Assembly: GCF_003994415.1 (NCBI RefSeq)
Contig: NZ_CP034689.1
Coordinates: 2,914,001 to 2,978,000, forward strand
Source: Achromobacter spanius
Lineage (GTDB): Bacteria; Pseudomonadota; Gammaproteobacteria; Burkholderiales; Burkholderiaceae_B
Length of the DNA stretch: 64,000 bases
Reading direction: 5' to 3'
The notes under the pieces are model-generated. The model was given only the letters and a program-made list of their open reading frames with translations. It was not told the DNA's origin and did no database searches. This document shows positions 1 through 10,170 of the stretch, piece by piece (within the stretch, counting starts at the first letter, position 1; each line of letters opens with the position of its first letter). The position numbers and the translations under genes are program-made.

Positions 1-3000
1 GTGGCCGTCATTGGTGGCCAGGGCGGAGGCGGCGGCAACGGTGGCTCGTCCACCGTCGGCATGAACGGCTACACATTGAATACCAGCGGCGACCATGCCT
101 ACGGCATCGTGTCGCAGTCCATCGGTGGCGGCGGCGGTACCGGCGGCGCGGCGTCTTCCTACGACGCCGGCGTGGGGTTTGCCATCGCCGTCGCGGTGGG
201 TGGCACCGGCGGCAGCGGTGGCGCGGGCGGTACCGCGGTGGGCAATGTTTCCAACGCAAGCCTGACGACAGGGTCGTCGGGCACCACCAATGGCGACGCG
301 CATGGCGTGGTCGTGCAATCCATCGGTGGCGGTGGCGGAGCCGGCGGCGCGTCGGTGGCGAAGGCCCTGGCGATTGCCGTGCCGGACGAGGACGCGTCCT
401 TTGGGGTTGCGGTGACGTTTGCAATGGGCGGTTCCGGCGCAACGGGCGGTGGCGGTGGCTCGGCGTCGTCGGCCATCAACAACTCGATTCTGACCACCTA
501 CGGCGCCAACTCGCAGGGCGTGCTGGTGCAATCCATCGGCGGCGGCGGCGGCCTGGGCGGCAGCGCCTCGGCGCTGTCCACGGTGGTTGGCACGGGCGAC
601 TCCGTGGGCGGCACCGTTCAGTCGTCGGTGGGCGGCAGCGGCGGGCCGGGCAGCTACGGTGGTACTGCCATGCTTAGCCTGGCGGGCAGCACCATCACCA
701 CCTGGGGAGACTCCGCGAACGCCCTGGTGCTGCAAAGCATCGGCGGCGGCGGCGGGTCGGGCGGCGTGGGCTCTGCCACCGGGCGTAGTCCTAACGTGGA
801 CGCCAACGTTTCCATCACGGCGAACGTGGGCGGCATCGGCGGGGCTGGCGGGCAGGGTGGCATCGCGTCGCTTACCGTCGACCCCTCCAGCACGGTCGTC
901 ACCCACGGCGACGGCGCGCGCGCGGTGCTGGTTCAGTCCATCGGCGGCGGCGGCGGTGCGTCGCAAGGCGGCCAGGTCGGGCTTGCCGTCAATAGTGAAA
1001 GCGAAGACGGCACCACCGATGTCCGGGGCACTGTGTCGGTCGGCCGCGGCGGTACCGGCGGCGGCTTCGGCGGCACCATTATTCTGAACAGCGACGGCAA
1101 CATCACCACCCATGGCGCGGATGCAGACGGCTTGCTGGTGCAGACCATTGGCGGCTCGGGCGGCCTGGGCGGGGCGGTGGGTGGCACCAGCGAGAACAAC
1201 GCATCGGGGTCGCTGGGCGATTCCGGCACCACGTACCAGTTCAACGTTTCGGTGGGCGGCAACGGTGGCGCTGGCGGCAACGGCGGCGCGATAGGCACGA
1301 CTTCCTCGCCCGCCAGCCTTGGCGCTTCCACAAATACCTTCGGCGACTACGCGGACGCGGCGGTACTGCAATCCATTGGCGGTGGCGGTGGCGCGGGCGG
1401 CGCATCGACCGCGTCATCCAGCATTTCTACATCCAACGTGTCGATTTCGGTGGGCGGTTCCGGCGGCTCCGGCGGCGCGGGCAACGGTATCAATGCCTTC
1501 CTGAATGGCAACGGCACCAACAGCTTCAACACGTCTGGTTATGGCGCCATGGGCATCGTCATGCAGTCCATCGGCGGCGGCGGCGGAATGGGCGCCACCG
1601 GATCGCCGCTGGCCAAGGGCTCGCTGCGTGTTGGGGCCACGGGTGGCAGCGGCGGAGCGGGCGGCAACGTCACGGTAACCGGCGGCAGCTATGCCTCCAT
1701 CCAGACCAACGGCGATAGCGCCCACGGGCTGGTGTTGCAATCCATTGGCGGTGGCGGCGGTATTGCAATGGCCGGCAGCACGGCATCCGCCTCGAAGCCC
1801 GGCAGCCAGCAATTCAACCTGCACGCGGGCAGCGCCGGCGTTGGCGGCACGGGTGGGGCCATCAATGTGGCCACCGGCCTGAACCTGAACACCTATGGCG
1901 ATCGGGCCATCGGCGTGATCGCGCAATCAATCGGTGGCGGCGGGGGCATCGTTACCTCCGGCACGGCAACCGGCGTAGGCACCACGGTTTTGGGCGGGGG
2001 CAATTCCAATGGCGGCTCGGTAAGCCTGAACCTGCAATACACCCTGAACACGCATGGCGCGGGTGCGCACGGCATTGTGGCGCAGTCCATCGCCGACGGC
2101 GGCGGCATCCTGGGCGACACGACAAAGCTGATCACCACGAACTCGGCCGGCTTTCTGCCTAGCACGTTCAACTCCAGCAGCGCCGGCAGCGTATCGGTTT
2201 CCTTTAACGGAAACCTGTCGACCGTGGGCGCCAATTCCTACGGCATCATCGCGCAGTCCTTCGGCGGTGGCGGCGGCCTGGCCGGCGGCCCGCAAGGCGG
2301 CTTTGCGGGATCGGTAAGCAGCAGCGCGGGCAATGCCAGCAGCGTCACCGTCAACCAAAGCGGAACGCTTAGCGCAACGGGTTCGGATTCCACGGGCATC
2401 ATGGCGCAAAGCCAGGGCGGACAAAGCGAACAGAGCGTAACGGTCAACATCAACGGCAGTGTGGTGGGCGGCACCAACAGCGGCAAGGGCGTGTGGATAC
2501 TGGACGGCCACAACAACGTGGTCAACGTCAATGCAGGCGGATCGCTTGCCGCGTTGTCGAACACGGCGTTGACGTTCAATGGCGATTCCACCACGGCGGC
2601 GGGTTCCTTTCTTACCCTGAACACCTACGGCACCGTCACCGGCAACGTCTATTGCGGCAACAGCGATTCCACCAGCGCGTGCAATTTCTACGTGCTGCCA
2701 GGCGGCGTTGCCAACGCGGCCGTTGCGTACCAGGCCAACGTCATCAACTCGGGGCTGATCGTGATTGGCTCGCCAGGCCAATTCCAGACCCTGACCGTAA
2801 GCGGCAATTTCCGGCAGGCCGATAGCGGCGTACTGCGCGCCGACGTGGATTTCGACCAGATGCGTGCCTCGCGAATGGTGGTGCAAGGCAATGGCGATCT
2901 GAACGGCAAGATCGACGTGCTTGCCGCCGCGCTGCTGCCCGACCGCGAGCTGACGGTGCTGACGGTGCAGGGCAGTTCCCAAGGCAGCGTGGACGCCATG

Positions 3001-4188
3001 GACAGCCCCGTCTTCGACTACGCCACGCGCCAGGTCGGCCAGGACACGCGCATCCGTGTGTCGGCCGCCGACTTCAATGCGCCGGCCATGCAACTGAAGT
3101 CAAACCAAGTGCAGGTGGCGGGTCACCTTCAACGCATCTGGGACGCTGGCGGCAACTCGGCCCTGGCGCCGCTGTTCGGCCAGTTGGACCAGGCTTCGCG
3201 CGCGGGGGCGGGCGCCTATCAAGACAGCGTGGCCAGCCTGTCGCCAGGCGTCACGGCCGCGCCCGCCGTGCAGTCGGCCGCAAACCTTGGGCAATTCACC
3301 GGCGGGATGATGTCGTGCCCCACGTTCACCGGCGTCGACGCTTTTACCGGCGAGCAGAATTGCTTCTGGGGCCAGGTCACGGGCCGCTCTACTGACCAGG
3401 ACGGCAGCAAGGGCACGACGGGTTTCAGCTACGACACGGTGACCTACCAGTTTGGCGGCCAACGTGAAGTCAGCCCGGGCTGGTTCGTGGGCGGCTCGGC
3501 TGCCTATGAAAACAGCAAGGTGCGCGCCACCAACGGCAACGTGCGCGGCGATGGCGACAGCGGCTATGTTGGCACGGTGGTCAAGCGCGAGGAAGGGCAG
3601 TGGGTGTTCTCGGCGGCAGTGGGCGGCGGCTACGGCGGCTATCGCATGGATCGCAACATCGACATTGCGGGATACCAAGACACCCTGACCAGCCATCCCG
3701 ACGTCTACGGCTTCAACGCGCGCCTGCGCGCCGCCCGCACCTTCGCTTACGACAACATGTATGTGAAGCCCTACCTGGATGTCGACGCCAGCTATACCCG
3801 CATGCCGGGATACCAGGAGTCGGGATCAAACCCGCTGGCCTTGTCGGTGGACGGCAACGACCAGTTCATCATGGGCCTGTCACCCATGATCGAATTCGGC
3901 GGACGCGCAGAGCTGCCCGACGGCGCGGTACTGCGGCCGTTCCTGTACGCGGGTGTGTCGTTCCTGTCGAAGAATGATTGGACGTCCAGCGCACGCCTGC
4001 GCGGCGCGCCTGCCGGGACGGGGTCGTTTGATACGACGCTGCCTATTGATGATGTCGTGGGGAAAGTGGGGGCGGGCTTGCATGTGATGCGAGCAGGAGG
4101 CGTGGATTTTCGGTTGCAGTATGACGGGCAGTTTTCTGAGCACGTGCGCAGCCATAGCGGGACGTTGAAGGTGATGGTGCCGTTTTGA
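1..4188 (+). CDS. Autotransporter with SIGGGGG-repeat passenger, 5' end outside the window
   Basis: Type V secreted surface protein; 1395 residues are visible and the frame is open at base 1, so the signal peptide and upstream passenger are missing. The passenger (about residues 1-830) carries some 13 units of roughly 50-80 residues, each ending in a variant of QSIGGGGG after a G-x-x-A-x-G-[IVL] stretch, suggesting a regular beta-helix with glycine turns. The last units degenerate (QSIADGGG, QSFGGGGG, QSQGG). Residues about 900-1060 look like the passenger-to-barrel linker. Residues about 1110-1395 form the autotransporter beta-barrel, ending in the usual aromatic C-terminus (MVPF). The passenger should be exported through the outer membrane and remain surface-exposed; whether it is cleaved, and its ligand, cannot be read from sequence. 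Confidence 0.9.
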   Translation: MAVIGGQGGGGGNGGSSTVGMNGYTLNTSGDHAYGIVSQSIGGGGGTGGAASSYDAGVGFAIAVAVGGTGGSGGAGGTAVGNVSNASLTTGSSGTTNGDAHGVVVQSIGGGGGAGGASVAKALAIAVPDEDASFGVAVTFAMGGSGATGGGGGSASSAINNSILTTYGANSQGVLVQSIGGGGGLGGSASALSTVVGTGDSVGGTVQSSVGGSGGPGSYGGTAMLSLAGSTITTWGDSANALVLQSIGGGGGSGGVGSATGRSPNVDANVSITANVGGIGGAGGQGGIASLTVDPSSTVVTHGDGARAVLVQSIGGGGGASQGGQVGLAVNSESEDGTTDVRGTVSVGRGGTGGGFGGTIILNSDGNITTHGADADGLLVQTIGGSGGLGGAVGGTSENNASGSLGDSGTTYQFNVSVGGNGGAGGNGGAIGTTSSPASLGASTNTFGDYADAAVLQSIGGGGGAGGASTASSSISTSNVSISVGGSGGSGGAGNGINAFLNGNGTNSFNTSGYGAMGIVMQSIGGGGGMGATGSPLAKGSLRVGATGGSGGAGGNVTVTGGSYASIQTNGDSAHGLVLQSIGGGGGIAMAGSTASASKPGSQQFNLHAGSAGVGGTGGAINVATGLNLNTYGDRAIGVIAQSIGGGGGIVTSGTATGVGTTVLGGGNSNGGSVSLNLQYTLNTHGAGAHGIVAQSIADGGGILGDTTKLITTNSAGFLPSTFNSSSAGSVSVSFNGNLSTVGANSYGIIAQSFGGGGGLAGGPQGGFAGSVSSSAGNASSVTVNQSGTLSATGSDSTGIMAQSQGGQSEQSVTVNINGSVVGGTNSGKGVWILDGHNNVVNVNAGGSLAALSNTALTFNGDSTTAAGSFLTLNTYGTVTGNVYCGNSDSTSACNFYVLPGGVANAAVAYQANVINSGLIVIGSPGQFQTLTVSGNFRQADSGVLRADVDFDQMRASRMVVQGNGDLNGKIDVLAAALLPDRELTVLTVQGSSQGSVDAMDSPVFDYATRQVGQDTRIRVSAADFNAPAMQLKSNQVQVAGHLQRIWDAGGNSALAPLFGQLDQASRAGAGAYQDSVASLSPGVTAAPAVQSAANLGQFTGGMMSCPTFTGVDAFTGEQNCFWGQVTGRSTDQDGSKGTTGFSYDTVTYQFGGQREVSPGWFVGGSAAYENSKVRATNGNVRGDGDSGYVGTVVKREEGQWVFSAAVGGGYGGYRMDRNIDIAGYQDTLTSHPDVYGFNARLRAARTFAYDNMYVKPYLDVDASYTRMPGYQESGSNPLALSVDGNDQFIMGLSPMIEFGGRAELPDGAVLRPFLYAGVSFLSKNDWTSSARLRGAPAGTGSFDTTLPIDDVVGKVGAGLHVMRAGGVDFRLQYDGQFSEHVRSHSGTLKVMVPF

Positions 4189-4228
4189 GGGTGGGCGGCT
4201 TCAATTTGCCGGCTGCTTACACCGGCAT

Positions 4229-5671
4229 CTAAGGGGCCAATGCCGTGTCCGACGACCCAGCCCCCAACGCCTTGTACAAGGCAATGCCTCCTTGCAATTG
4301 CCCCAACTGGCTGATGGCCAACGCATCGCGTGCCTGGTTCAGGCTGCGCTGCGCTACCAGCACCGGCAGGTAAGCGCTTAACCCGCGCGCGTAGAGTTGG
4401 CGGGTCTGTTCCAGGGCTTGTTGGCTGGCGGCCACGGCCTTCTGCAACGCGGCTTGTCGTTGGCGTTGGCTGGTCCATGCGGTCAAGGCGTCTTCCACGT
4501 CGCGCAGCGCCAAACGTACGTCCCGCTCGTAGACGCGCCGTACGGCGTCGGCGTTCGCCTGTGCCGCGGTCACGCCTGCGCGCGCGCGGCCGGCGTCGTA
4601 GAGCGACTGGTTGCCCTGCACGGCCGCCGACCACGCCAGGCTGGCGCCTGAGAACAGGTCGTGGATGACGCTGGCGGTGGTGCCCAGCCCCAAGGGAATA
4701 CGGAATGTGGGAAAGCGTGCGGCCTGCGCCACGCCGATTTGCGCGGTGGCGGCGGCCAGGCGTCGTTCGTCCGCGCGCAGGTCGGGGCGTTGGCGAATGA
4801 CGTCTGACGGCAGCGACAGCGGCAGGTCGGCTGGCATGGGCAAAGCCGGCGCGGACGTTGCAAGGTCGGCATGCCAGTCCCCAGGAAACCCGCCGGCCAG
4901 CACACCGATGGCATGGCTGAAACGGGCGATTTCCGCGTCCAGCAAGGGCGGCTGCGCCTCGGCGGTTTCGCGCTCGGCGCGTGCCAGGGTGACGTCGGCC
5001 AGCGTGCCCAGGCCACTGCGGTGCGCTTGTTCAGCCAAGCGCTCGGTTTCGGCCAGCGTACGAATGTTGTCTTGTGCGATGGCCAGGCGCAGTTGCGCGG
5101 CACGCAGCCCGGCGTAATCGGCCACCAGCTCGGCGACCAGACTTACTTGGAGCGCACGATGGTCCTCGGCCAAGGCCTGGATGCCGGCATCGGCGGCCTC
5201 GACCGCCCGGCGCGTGCCGCCGAACAGGTCCAGCTCCCAACTCGCATCCAAGCCCAGATGCCAGGCTCGCGCCTGTCCGCCAGGCTGCGAGCTGAGTGCC
5301 TTGCTGCCGCGTGTTGCCTCGCCGCCAGCTCCGGCCGAGACCTCGGGCATGGCGGCCGAGGCGATTTGCACGCGCTCGGCGCGGGCCTGGCGCAGGCGTG
5401 CCAAGGCGATGTCCAGATCCTGATTGTGCGCCAGGGCCTGTGCGACCAGGCGGTCCAGCAAGGGGTCCTGGAAGGTGCGCCACCAAGTGCGCAGGCCATC
5501 GTGGTCGCCATCGGACATGGCGGCGTCGGCCTCAATCCAGTGCGCGGGCGCATCCATCGTCGGCGTGCGGTAGTCCGGGCCCACCGTGGTGCAGCCGGTC
5601 AGGAATGCCAACAGGGAAAGAAGCAGCGCCTGCCGAAGGCGCGACTGGGTGCGAGGGATAGGTGCATGCAT
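4229..5671 (-). CDS. NodT-family outer-membrane efflux lipoprotein
   Basis: Outer-membrane channel of a tripartite efflux pump, 480 residues. A signal peptide ends in the lipobox LTGC (Cys27), followed by the family start TTVGPDYRTP, then two OEP repeat domains with long helical segments rich in RQARAERVQ and ALRDVEDAL type sequence. It is the last gene of a leftward operon (FUSC, DUF1656, HlyD, this gene) and starts 10 bases after the HlyD stop. Including the channel in an AaeAB-type operon suggests a self-sufficient exporter for aromatic acids or similar compounds. Start is an ATG with a weak AAGG upstream. Confidence 0.93.
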   Translation of the reverse strand: MHAPIPRTQSRLRQALLLSLLAFLTGCTTVGPDYRTPTMDAPAHWIEADAAMSDGDHDGLRTWWRTFQDPLLDRLVAQALAHNQDLDIALARLRQARAERVQIASAAMPEVSAGAGGEATRGSKALSSQPGGQARAWHLGLDASWELDLFGGTRRAVEAADAGIQALAEDHRALQVSLVAELVADYAGLRAAQLRLAIAQDNIRTLAETERLAEQAHRSGLGTLADVTLARAERETAEAQPPLLDAEIARFSHAIGVLAGGFPGDWHADLATSAPALPMPADLPLSLPSDVIRQRPDLRADERRLAAATAQIGVAQAARFPTFRIPLGLGTTASVIHDLFSGASLAWSAAVQGNQSLYDAGRARAGVTAAQANADAVRRVYERDVRLALRDVEDALTAWTSQRQRQAALQKAVAASQQALEQTRQLYARGLSAYLPVLVAQRSLNQARDALAISQLGQLQGGIALYKALGAGSSDTALAP

Positions 5672-5681
5672 GGCCTTGTCC

Positions 5682-6611
5682 TCACATCCAGCGGTGTAGC
5701 AGCGAGATCAGGCGGCCCTGGGGCACCGGCGCGCCTGGCGAGGGCGTGACCTCGATGCTGCCGGTCATGCCGGCCGCCAGCAGGACGTCATGCGGGACAT
5801 GCTCGAATTCGACGCGCACCGGGATGCGCTGCGCCAGCCGCACCCAACTGAAGCTGGGTTCCACGCTTGGCAGGCCTTGCGCGTCGGCCTGCTGGTTGCT
5901 GTCGGTAATGCCTCGCCCGATGCTGGCCACCCGCCCCGGCAACACCTGGTCGTACCCCATCAGGCGGATCCGCGCCGCCGCGCCGGGTTGGATGCCGCGC
6001 AGTTTGGTTTCCTCGAAGTAGCCGGTGATCCAGAAGCTGTGGGCGTCGATCAGGGCGATGTTGGGCTGGCCTGTCACGGCGTAGTCGCCCTTGTTCAATC
6101 GCAGGCGCGTGACGTAGCCATCGGTTGGCGCACGCAGTTCAGTGCGTGCAAGATCCAGCTTCGCTCGGTCCACGGCGACCTGTGCACTGCTTAGGTCGGC
6201 CCGGGCGATTGCGGCCGCCTGGTTCGCCCGCTGGATGTCTTCGGCCGGCACCAGGCTTTCCATGCCCCGGCGTCGCCGCGCCTCGTCGGTTTTCTGGCGC
6301 AAGGACACCTCGGCTGACGCCAACTGCGCTTCGGCCTGGGCCAACGCCAGCGCGAAGCTGGCATTGTCGATGCGATAGAGCAGGTCACCTTGTTTGACGT
6401 ATTGATCGTCCATGACCGAGACCTCGACGACGGTGCCTGACACCTCGGGAGCGATACGCACGATCTGCGCGCTGACACGGCCATCGCGGGTCCAGGGGGC
6501 GACGACGTAGGCGCGCCACAGCGCGCTGACCAGAAACCCGGCAGCAACGACCACCGCCAGGGTGAGACCTGCGCGCAGCAGGAGTTTGGCGGGAAATGAA
6601 CGTTCAGACAT
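5682..6611 (-). CDS. HlyD-family periplasmic adaptor (AaeA-like)
   Basis: Membrane-fusion protein linking the inner-membrane FUSC pump to the outer-membrane channel, 309 residues. One transmembrane helix lies at about residues 12-31, then a biotinyl-lipoyl-like domain (APEVSGTVVEV, YVKQGDLLYRID), a short coiled-coil hairpin of about 80 residues, and the second lipoyl half (LRAPTDGYVTRL). The start chosen (MSERSFPAK) overlaps the DUF1656 stop by 8 bases, which suggests translational coupling. The reading frame is open 60 codons further upstream, but that part is antisense-like low-quality sequence inside the DUF1656 gene. AaeA is the closest functional model. Confidence 0.92.
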   Translation of the reverse strand: MSERSFPAKLLLRAGLTLAVVVAAGFLVSALWRAYVVAPWTRDGRVSAQIVRIAPEVSGTVVEVSVMDDQYVKQGDLLYRIDNASFALALAQAEAQLASAEVSLRQKTDEARRRRGMESLVPAEDIQRANQAAAIARADLSSAQVAVDRAKLDLARTELRAPTDGYVTRLRLNKGDYAVTGQPNIALIDAHSFWITGYFEETKLRGIQPGAAARIRLMGYDQVLPGRVASIGRGITDSNQQADAQGLPSVEPSFSWVRLAQRIPVRVEFEHVPHDVLLAAGMTGSIEVTPSPGAPVPQGRLISLLHRWM

Positions 6612-6798
6612 AAAGCACCAACAGGGAAACAAGGCAAAGGGAAATGGCGAACTCGAACAGGCCCGGATGCCACACCCAGCGCAGCACCCCGCAACGCACC
6701 AACACGAAGCGAAGGCCCATATAGATAGGCAGCGCCAGGCAGGCGTACACAAGGAACGGCGGCAGGTAGATGCCGGCCAAAGAAAATTCACTGAGCAT
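6604..6798 (-). CDS. DUF1656 small membrane protein (AaeX-like)
   Basis: A 64-residue protein with two hydrophobic helices (about 8-28 and 40-62), starting MLSEFSLAGIYLPP. DUF1656/AaeX proteins sit between the FUSC pump and the HlyD adaptor in aae-type operons; their exact role is unknown. The ATG lies inside the end of the FUSC gene (11-base overlap) and its stop overlaps the HlyD start, so the three genes look translationally coupled. The frame extends upstream, but only this start gives the family length and N-terminus. Confidence 0.88.
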   Translation of the reverse strand: MLSEFSLAGIYLPPFLVYACLALPIYMGLRFVLVRCGVLRWVWHPGLFEFAISLCLVSLLVLYV

Positions 6799-8953
6799 GG
6801 GTGTGGCCTTCAGAGGAATACGGAACGTCGTTCGCATGGCGTTCCAGCAGCGCGGCGATGTCGAGCAGCACGACCGCCACGCGCCGTACCTCAGCCATCG
6901 TGGCGTTGGACCGCACCGGCAAACGCGCCAAAGAGGTCGCTGCGCGGCGGGCATGGCGTGCGGCTCGCGCGGGATCATCGGCCCGCTGGCGCAGATGGCG
7001 CAGCGTGCGCGCCACCGCGCGCGGCCATTCGGCGTCCTGGCGCGCCTGGCGCAGCCAGCGTCGCAGGCGCAGGATTTCCCGACCCAGATGCAGGCTGGTC
7101 AGCGCCTGGGCGATGGCGCGATCCATCGCCTGCGGCTGCGTCCTGAGCAAGGCGCCAAGTTGCGCGATGCGGTGTTGCTGGCGCCATTGCCAAGCTGGTG
7201 CATCGGGCGGCTCGTTGCGCAAGGTGGCCAGCGCCGCGTCGCGGATGCGCTGGCGCAAGCGCGTGACGTCGCGCGCCCCGTTGCGCGGCAGCACGATCTT
7301 GAAGCCCAGCAGCGTAAAACATGTCGCCAGGATCCAGGCCACCGCGCCATTGAGGAACAGGGCAAAGTCGTAGCGCATGGGGTTGTCCGCCGCCGCCAGT
7401 GTCGTGAACGCCACCAGATAGGCCACGCCCGCCAGCGCATAGCGCGGCATCGTGGTGGCATACACGCCAGGCAACCAGAACAGGCTCAGGGTCACCAGCA
7501 GCAGCGGCAGGCCCGAGACGTGCGGCAGCACGATGAAAGTGCATAGAAAGGCCATCGCCACGGCGGCCACCGTGCCCTTGATGAATTCGACCGCGCCCAG
7601 CGCGGGATTGGGCGCAGTGGACAGCAGGGCGCATGCCGCCGCCAAGCCCGCCAGCATCATGTTGCCTTCCGTCCAGCCGGTGGCGATCCAGAAGGCGCCT
7701 CCCATCAACACAGTCAACAAGGCGCGCAGGCCATTCTGGAAAGCCGCCACCGTGTCGCGGTGAAACGGCACGGACACGCGCGCCGGCGTTGGTGTGGCTT
7801 GGTGGAAGCGCTCGATACCTTCGATGGCTTGCAGGTAATCGTCCAGTTGCTCGATCAAGCGATCGCCTGCGATCATCAAGGCGGCTTGCTCGGAGGCATC
7901 GTCCAGCGAGGTCGCGGACAGGACCGCCACCAGCCGGGCGCGCAGGGCGTTCAGTCGTTCGATGGCTCGTGTCGTTGAGGTCGGGCCGTGTCCTGTCGGG
8001 CCGCGCTCGGCCGAGCCGCGTTCCTGCGCCAGAGCCTGCGCGACCTCCCGCCATGCTTCCTCCCAGTCCGGCTGCAACGCACTCAGCACAGCGAGACCGG
8101 CGCTGTGTTCGCGCAGGGGCGGCGCGCCGCCCACCAAGGCCGAAAACAGCGACACCATCGTGTGCCGCACCGTGCCGGCACGATGGGCCAGATCAGCGGA
8201 CTCGGCCTTGCCCAGCGCCAGCAGATCGTCCACGCCATACACCTCGGTGATGAGCGAGCGTCGTCCGGCATCCAGGGGCTTGGCGCCCGGCTCGGCGCTG
8301 CCTTGAATAGCCTGGTGATGCGTCGCCAACACGCCCGCCGTGGCGGCCGCAAGGCGCTCGAGCAGTATGGCCAGGCGGCTATGTACGCTGCGGCTGCTGA
8401 ACACGGCCGACACCAGCGCCAGGCAAACCACGCCGATCAGCACGGACGTGCCACGCCCCATCACCTGATCGAAGGTGCGTTCCGGATGCTGCATGGCGCC
8501 GTAGGCCGCCAAGCCCACGGTATAGCCCGCCAGCGTGGCGCCATAGGCCCGGAAATGACGCAGCAGCGTCATGCCCACCACGCACACCCCCAGCCATACG
8601 CCGAACCCGAACAGAAAGAGCCAGGGCATTTGGCCGAAGGCGCTCATCAGCACGAAGGCCGCCAGCATCCCGACCAGCGTGCCCAGCACCCGCCACACCC
8701 CTTTGCCGATCACGCCGCCCTGGACAGGGTTGATGACGAGCAGCACGCTGGAAGCCGCCGCGTAGGGCGCGTGCAATTCCAGCAGATAGGCCACCACCAA
8801 GGCCAGGCAAGCGGCCAGGATCGAACGCATTACGTAGGTTGCGCGTGGCGTCGTCAGATCAAGATAAGGCAGCCCACGCGCCAAGCCGTCCCGAAATCGG
8901 GAAAGGCGTGGAGAGACGCCCGAATTTGCTTCAGGCACGTTCGCCGAATGCAC
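6788..8953 (-). CDS. FUSC-family inner-membrane exporter (AaeB-like)
   Basis: Proton-driven inner-membrane pump, 721 residues, of the fusaric acid resistance / p-hydroxybenzoate efflux family. It has the family's duplicated layout: a membrane block at about residues 40-190 (including VLLVINPVQGGVIGKG), a cytosolic helical region with Arg- and Glu-rich segments, a second membrane block at about 405-540, and a cytosolic C-terminus. It starts with GTG preceded by AGAAGGG. It heads the operon with DUF1656, HlyD and NodT genes. A LysR gene lies upstream on the same strand, 120 bases away, and is the obvious regulator candidate. The substrate is inferred from family only. Confidence 0.92.
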   Translation of the reverse strand: MHSANVPEANSGVSPRLSRFRDGLARGLPYLDLTTPRATYVMRSILAACLALVVAYLLELHAPYAAASSVLLVINPVQGGVIGKGVWRVLGTLVGMLAAFVLMSAFGQMPWLFLFGFGVWLGVCVVGMTLLRHFRAYGATLAGYTVGLAAYGAMQHPERTFDQVMGRGTSVLIGVVCLALVSAVFSSRSVHSRLAILLERLAAATAGVLATHHQAIQGSAEPGAKPLDAGRRSLITEVYGVDDLLALGKAESADLAHRAGTVRHTMVSLFSALVGGAPPLREHSAGLAVLSALQPDWEEAWREVAQALAQERGSAERGPTGHGPTSTTRAIERLNALRARLVAVLSATSLDDASEQAALMIAGDRLIEQLDDYLQAIEGIERFHQATPTPARVSVPFHRDTVAAFQNGLRALLTVLMGGAFWIATGWTEGNMMLAGLAAACALLSTAPNPALGAVEFIKGTVAAVAMAFLCTFIVLPHVSGLPLLLVTLSLFWLPGVYATTMPRYALAGVAYLVAFTTLAAADNPMRYDFALFLNGAVAWILATCFTLLGFKIVLPRNGARDVTRLRQRIRDAALATLRNEPPDAPAWQWRQQHRIAQLGALLRTQPQAMDRAIAQALTSLHLGREILRLRRWLRQARQDAEWPRAVARTLRHLRQRADDPARAARHARRAATSLARLPVRSNATMAEVRRVAVVLLDIAALLERHANDVPYSSEGHTHAQ

Positions 8954-9073
8954 GTTGCAACCCTTCTACAGAGATCAATACGCATCACTGTAGGTAGGGC
9001 CAATCATTCCGAAAAGTGAATTTATTGCACTCCAACGATTGCGTAAGACGCACGCATTGGGGCAAGCACCTTC

Positions 9074-10006
9074 CTATGGCTTGGCGCGCTTGGCTGCCTG
9101 TGCCTGGCTCTCGTTTGAGAGCGTATGGATGGTTTTCCGCAACCATTGATGAGCCGGATCACCCTCCAGGCGCGGATGCCAGGCCTGTGTCAGCAGCACC
9201 GTTTCCAGCGGCGTCGGTAGGTCGAACACGCGAATACGCAGGCCCGCGGACAGCGCGGCGCTTGCCAGATGCCGGGGCAGGGGCAGCAGCAGATCCGAAT
9301 CCTGCAATGCGAACAGCGCCGTGTACGGATTGGGCACCACCAGGGCGACGTGCCGGCGCAGGCCCTGCGCTTCCAGTGCGTCATCCAGCGGCCCGGCGGC
9401 CTTGCCACGCCGCGACACGTTGATGTGCTCCCAGCGCGTAAGGCGTTCGGGCGTGATCTCGTCGTCGAAAATCGGATGGTTGCCGCGCGCGACACCCGCG
9501 AACGTCGTGGTGAACAGGGACTGCACGCGAATCTCGGGCCCCAGCTTGCGCGAGGCGCTGATGAACAGGTCGATGCGACCACTGCGCAGCGCCTCTTCGT
9601 CCACGTCGTCTTCCTCCGGCGAAAAGCGCAGCATCGCCCGTGGCATGTCCCGTGCCATCGCATCCAGAAGATGGCCCAGATGGATACTCACAAACTCATC
9701 GGTGGCGCGCACGTTGAAACGCCGATCCAGCGATTTCAGGTCGATCTCGGCATCGGAAGCGAACACCTGCGAGGCCTGTTCGACCGCCACCCGCACCTGT
9801 TCGCGCAGTGCCAACGCTTTGGGTGTAGGCATGAGCTTGCGGCCGACCTGGACGAACACGGGATCGCCCAGCGCCTCGCGGATGCGGCTCAAGGTGCGGC
9901 TCATCGCGGGCGCACTCAAGTGCATGCGGCGCGCGGCGCCGATAACGCTGCCCTCGTCGAGCAGCGCATCCAGCGCCAGAAGAAGATTGAGATCGGGCCG
10001 TGGCAT
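9074..10006 (-). CDS. LysR-family transcriptional regulator
   Basis: 310 residues starting MPRPDLNLLLALDALLDEGS. An N-terminal winged helix-turn-helix (about 1-60; AARRMHLSAPAMSRTLSRIRE as recognition region) is followed by a LysR substrate-binding domain to about residue 295. The HTH style (SAPAMSRTLSRIREALGDPVFV) resembles NodD/LeuO-like regulators of this group. It lies upstream of the FUSC efflux operon in the same orientation and is divergent from the PanE-like gene at 10171, so it may control either. The frame extends 21 codons upstream, but the ATG at 10006 gives the standard N-terminus. Confidence 0.9.
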   Translation of the reverse strand: MPRPDLNLLLALDALLDEGSVIGAARRMHLSAPAMSRTLSRIREALGDPVFVQVGRKLMPTPKALALREQVRVAVEQASQVFASDAEIDLKSLDRRFNVRATDEFVSIHLGHLLDAMARDMPRAMLRFSPEEDDVDEEALRSGRIDLFISASRKLGPEIRVQSLFTTTFAGVARGNHPIFDDEITPERLTRWEHINVSRRGKAAGPLDDALEAQGLRRHVALVVPNPYTALFALQDSDLLLPLPRHLASAALSAGLRIRVFDLPTPLETVLLTQAWHPRLEGDPAHQWLRKTIHTLSNESQAQAAKRAKP

Positions 10007-10170
10007 GGCTGCCCTCTGTTGATTTACTTTTTTGCAATCATAGTGTGTATTAAATAACGACCGAAGCATCTATCCAATGCTCGCCGGCAATTCAAGCTGG
10101 ACGGATAATTGGCGCCACCACGGCACCCATCATGCGACACGCGAGACGGCCCACAAAGGAATCCGCTTTG

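Noticed and set aside
1927..3093. Minus-strand frame of 388 codons opposite the autotransporter
   Set aside because: His/Arg/Ala-rich low-complexity translation mirroring the repeats; no RBS or family.
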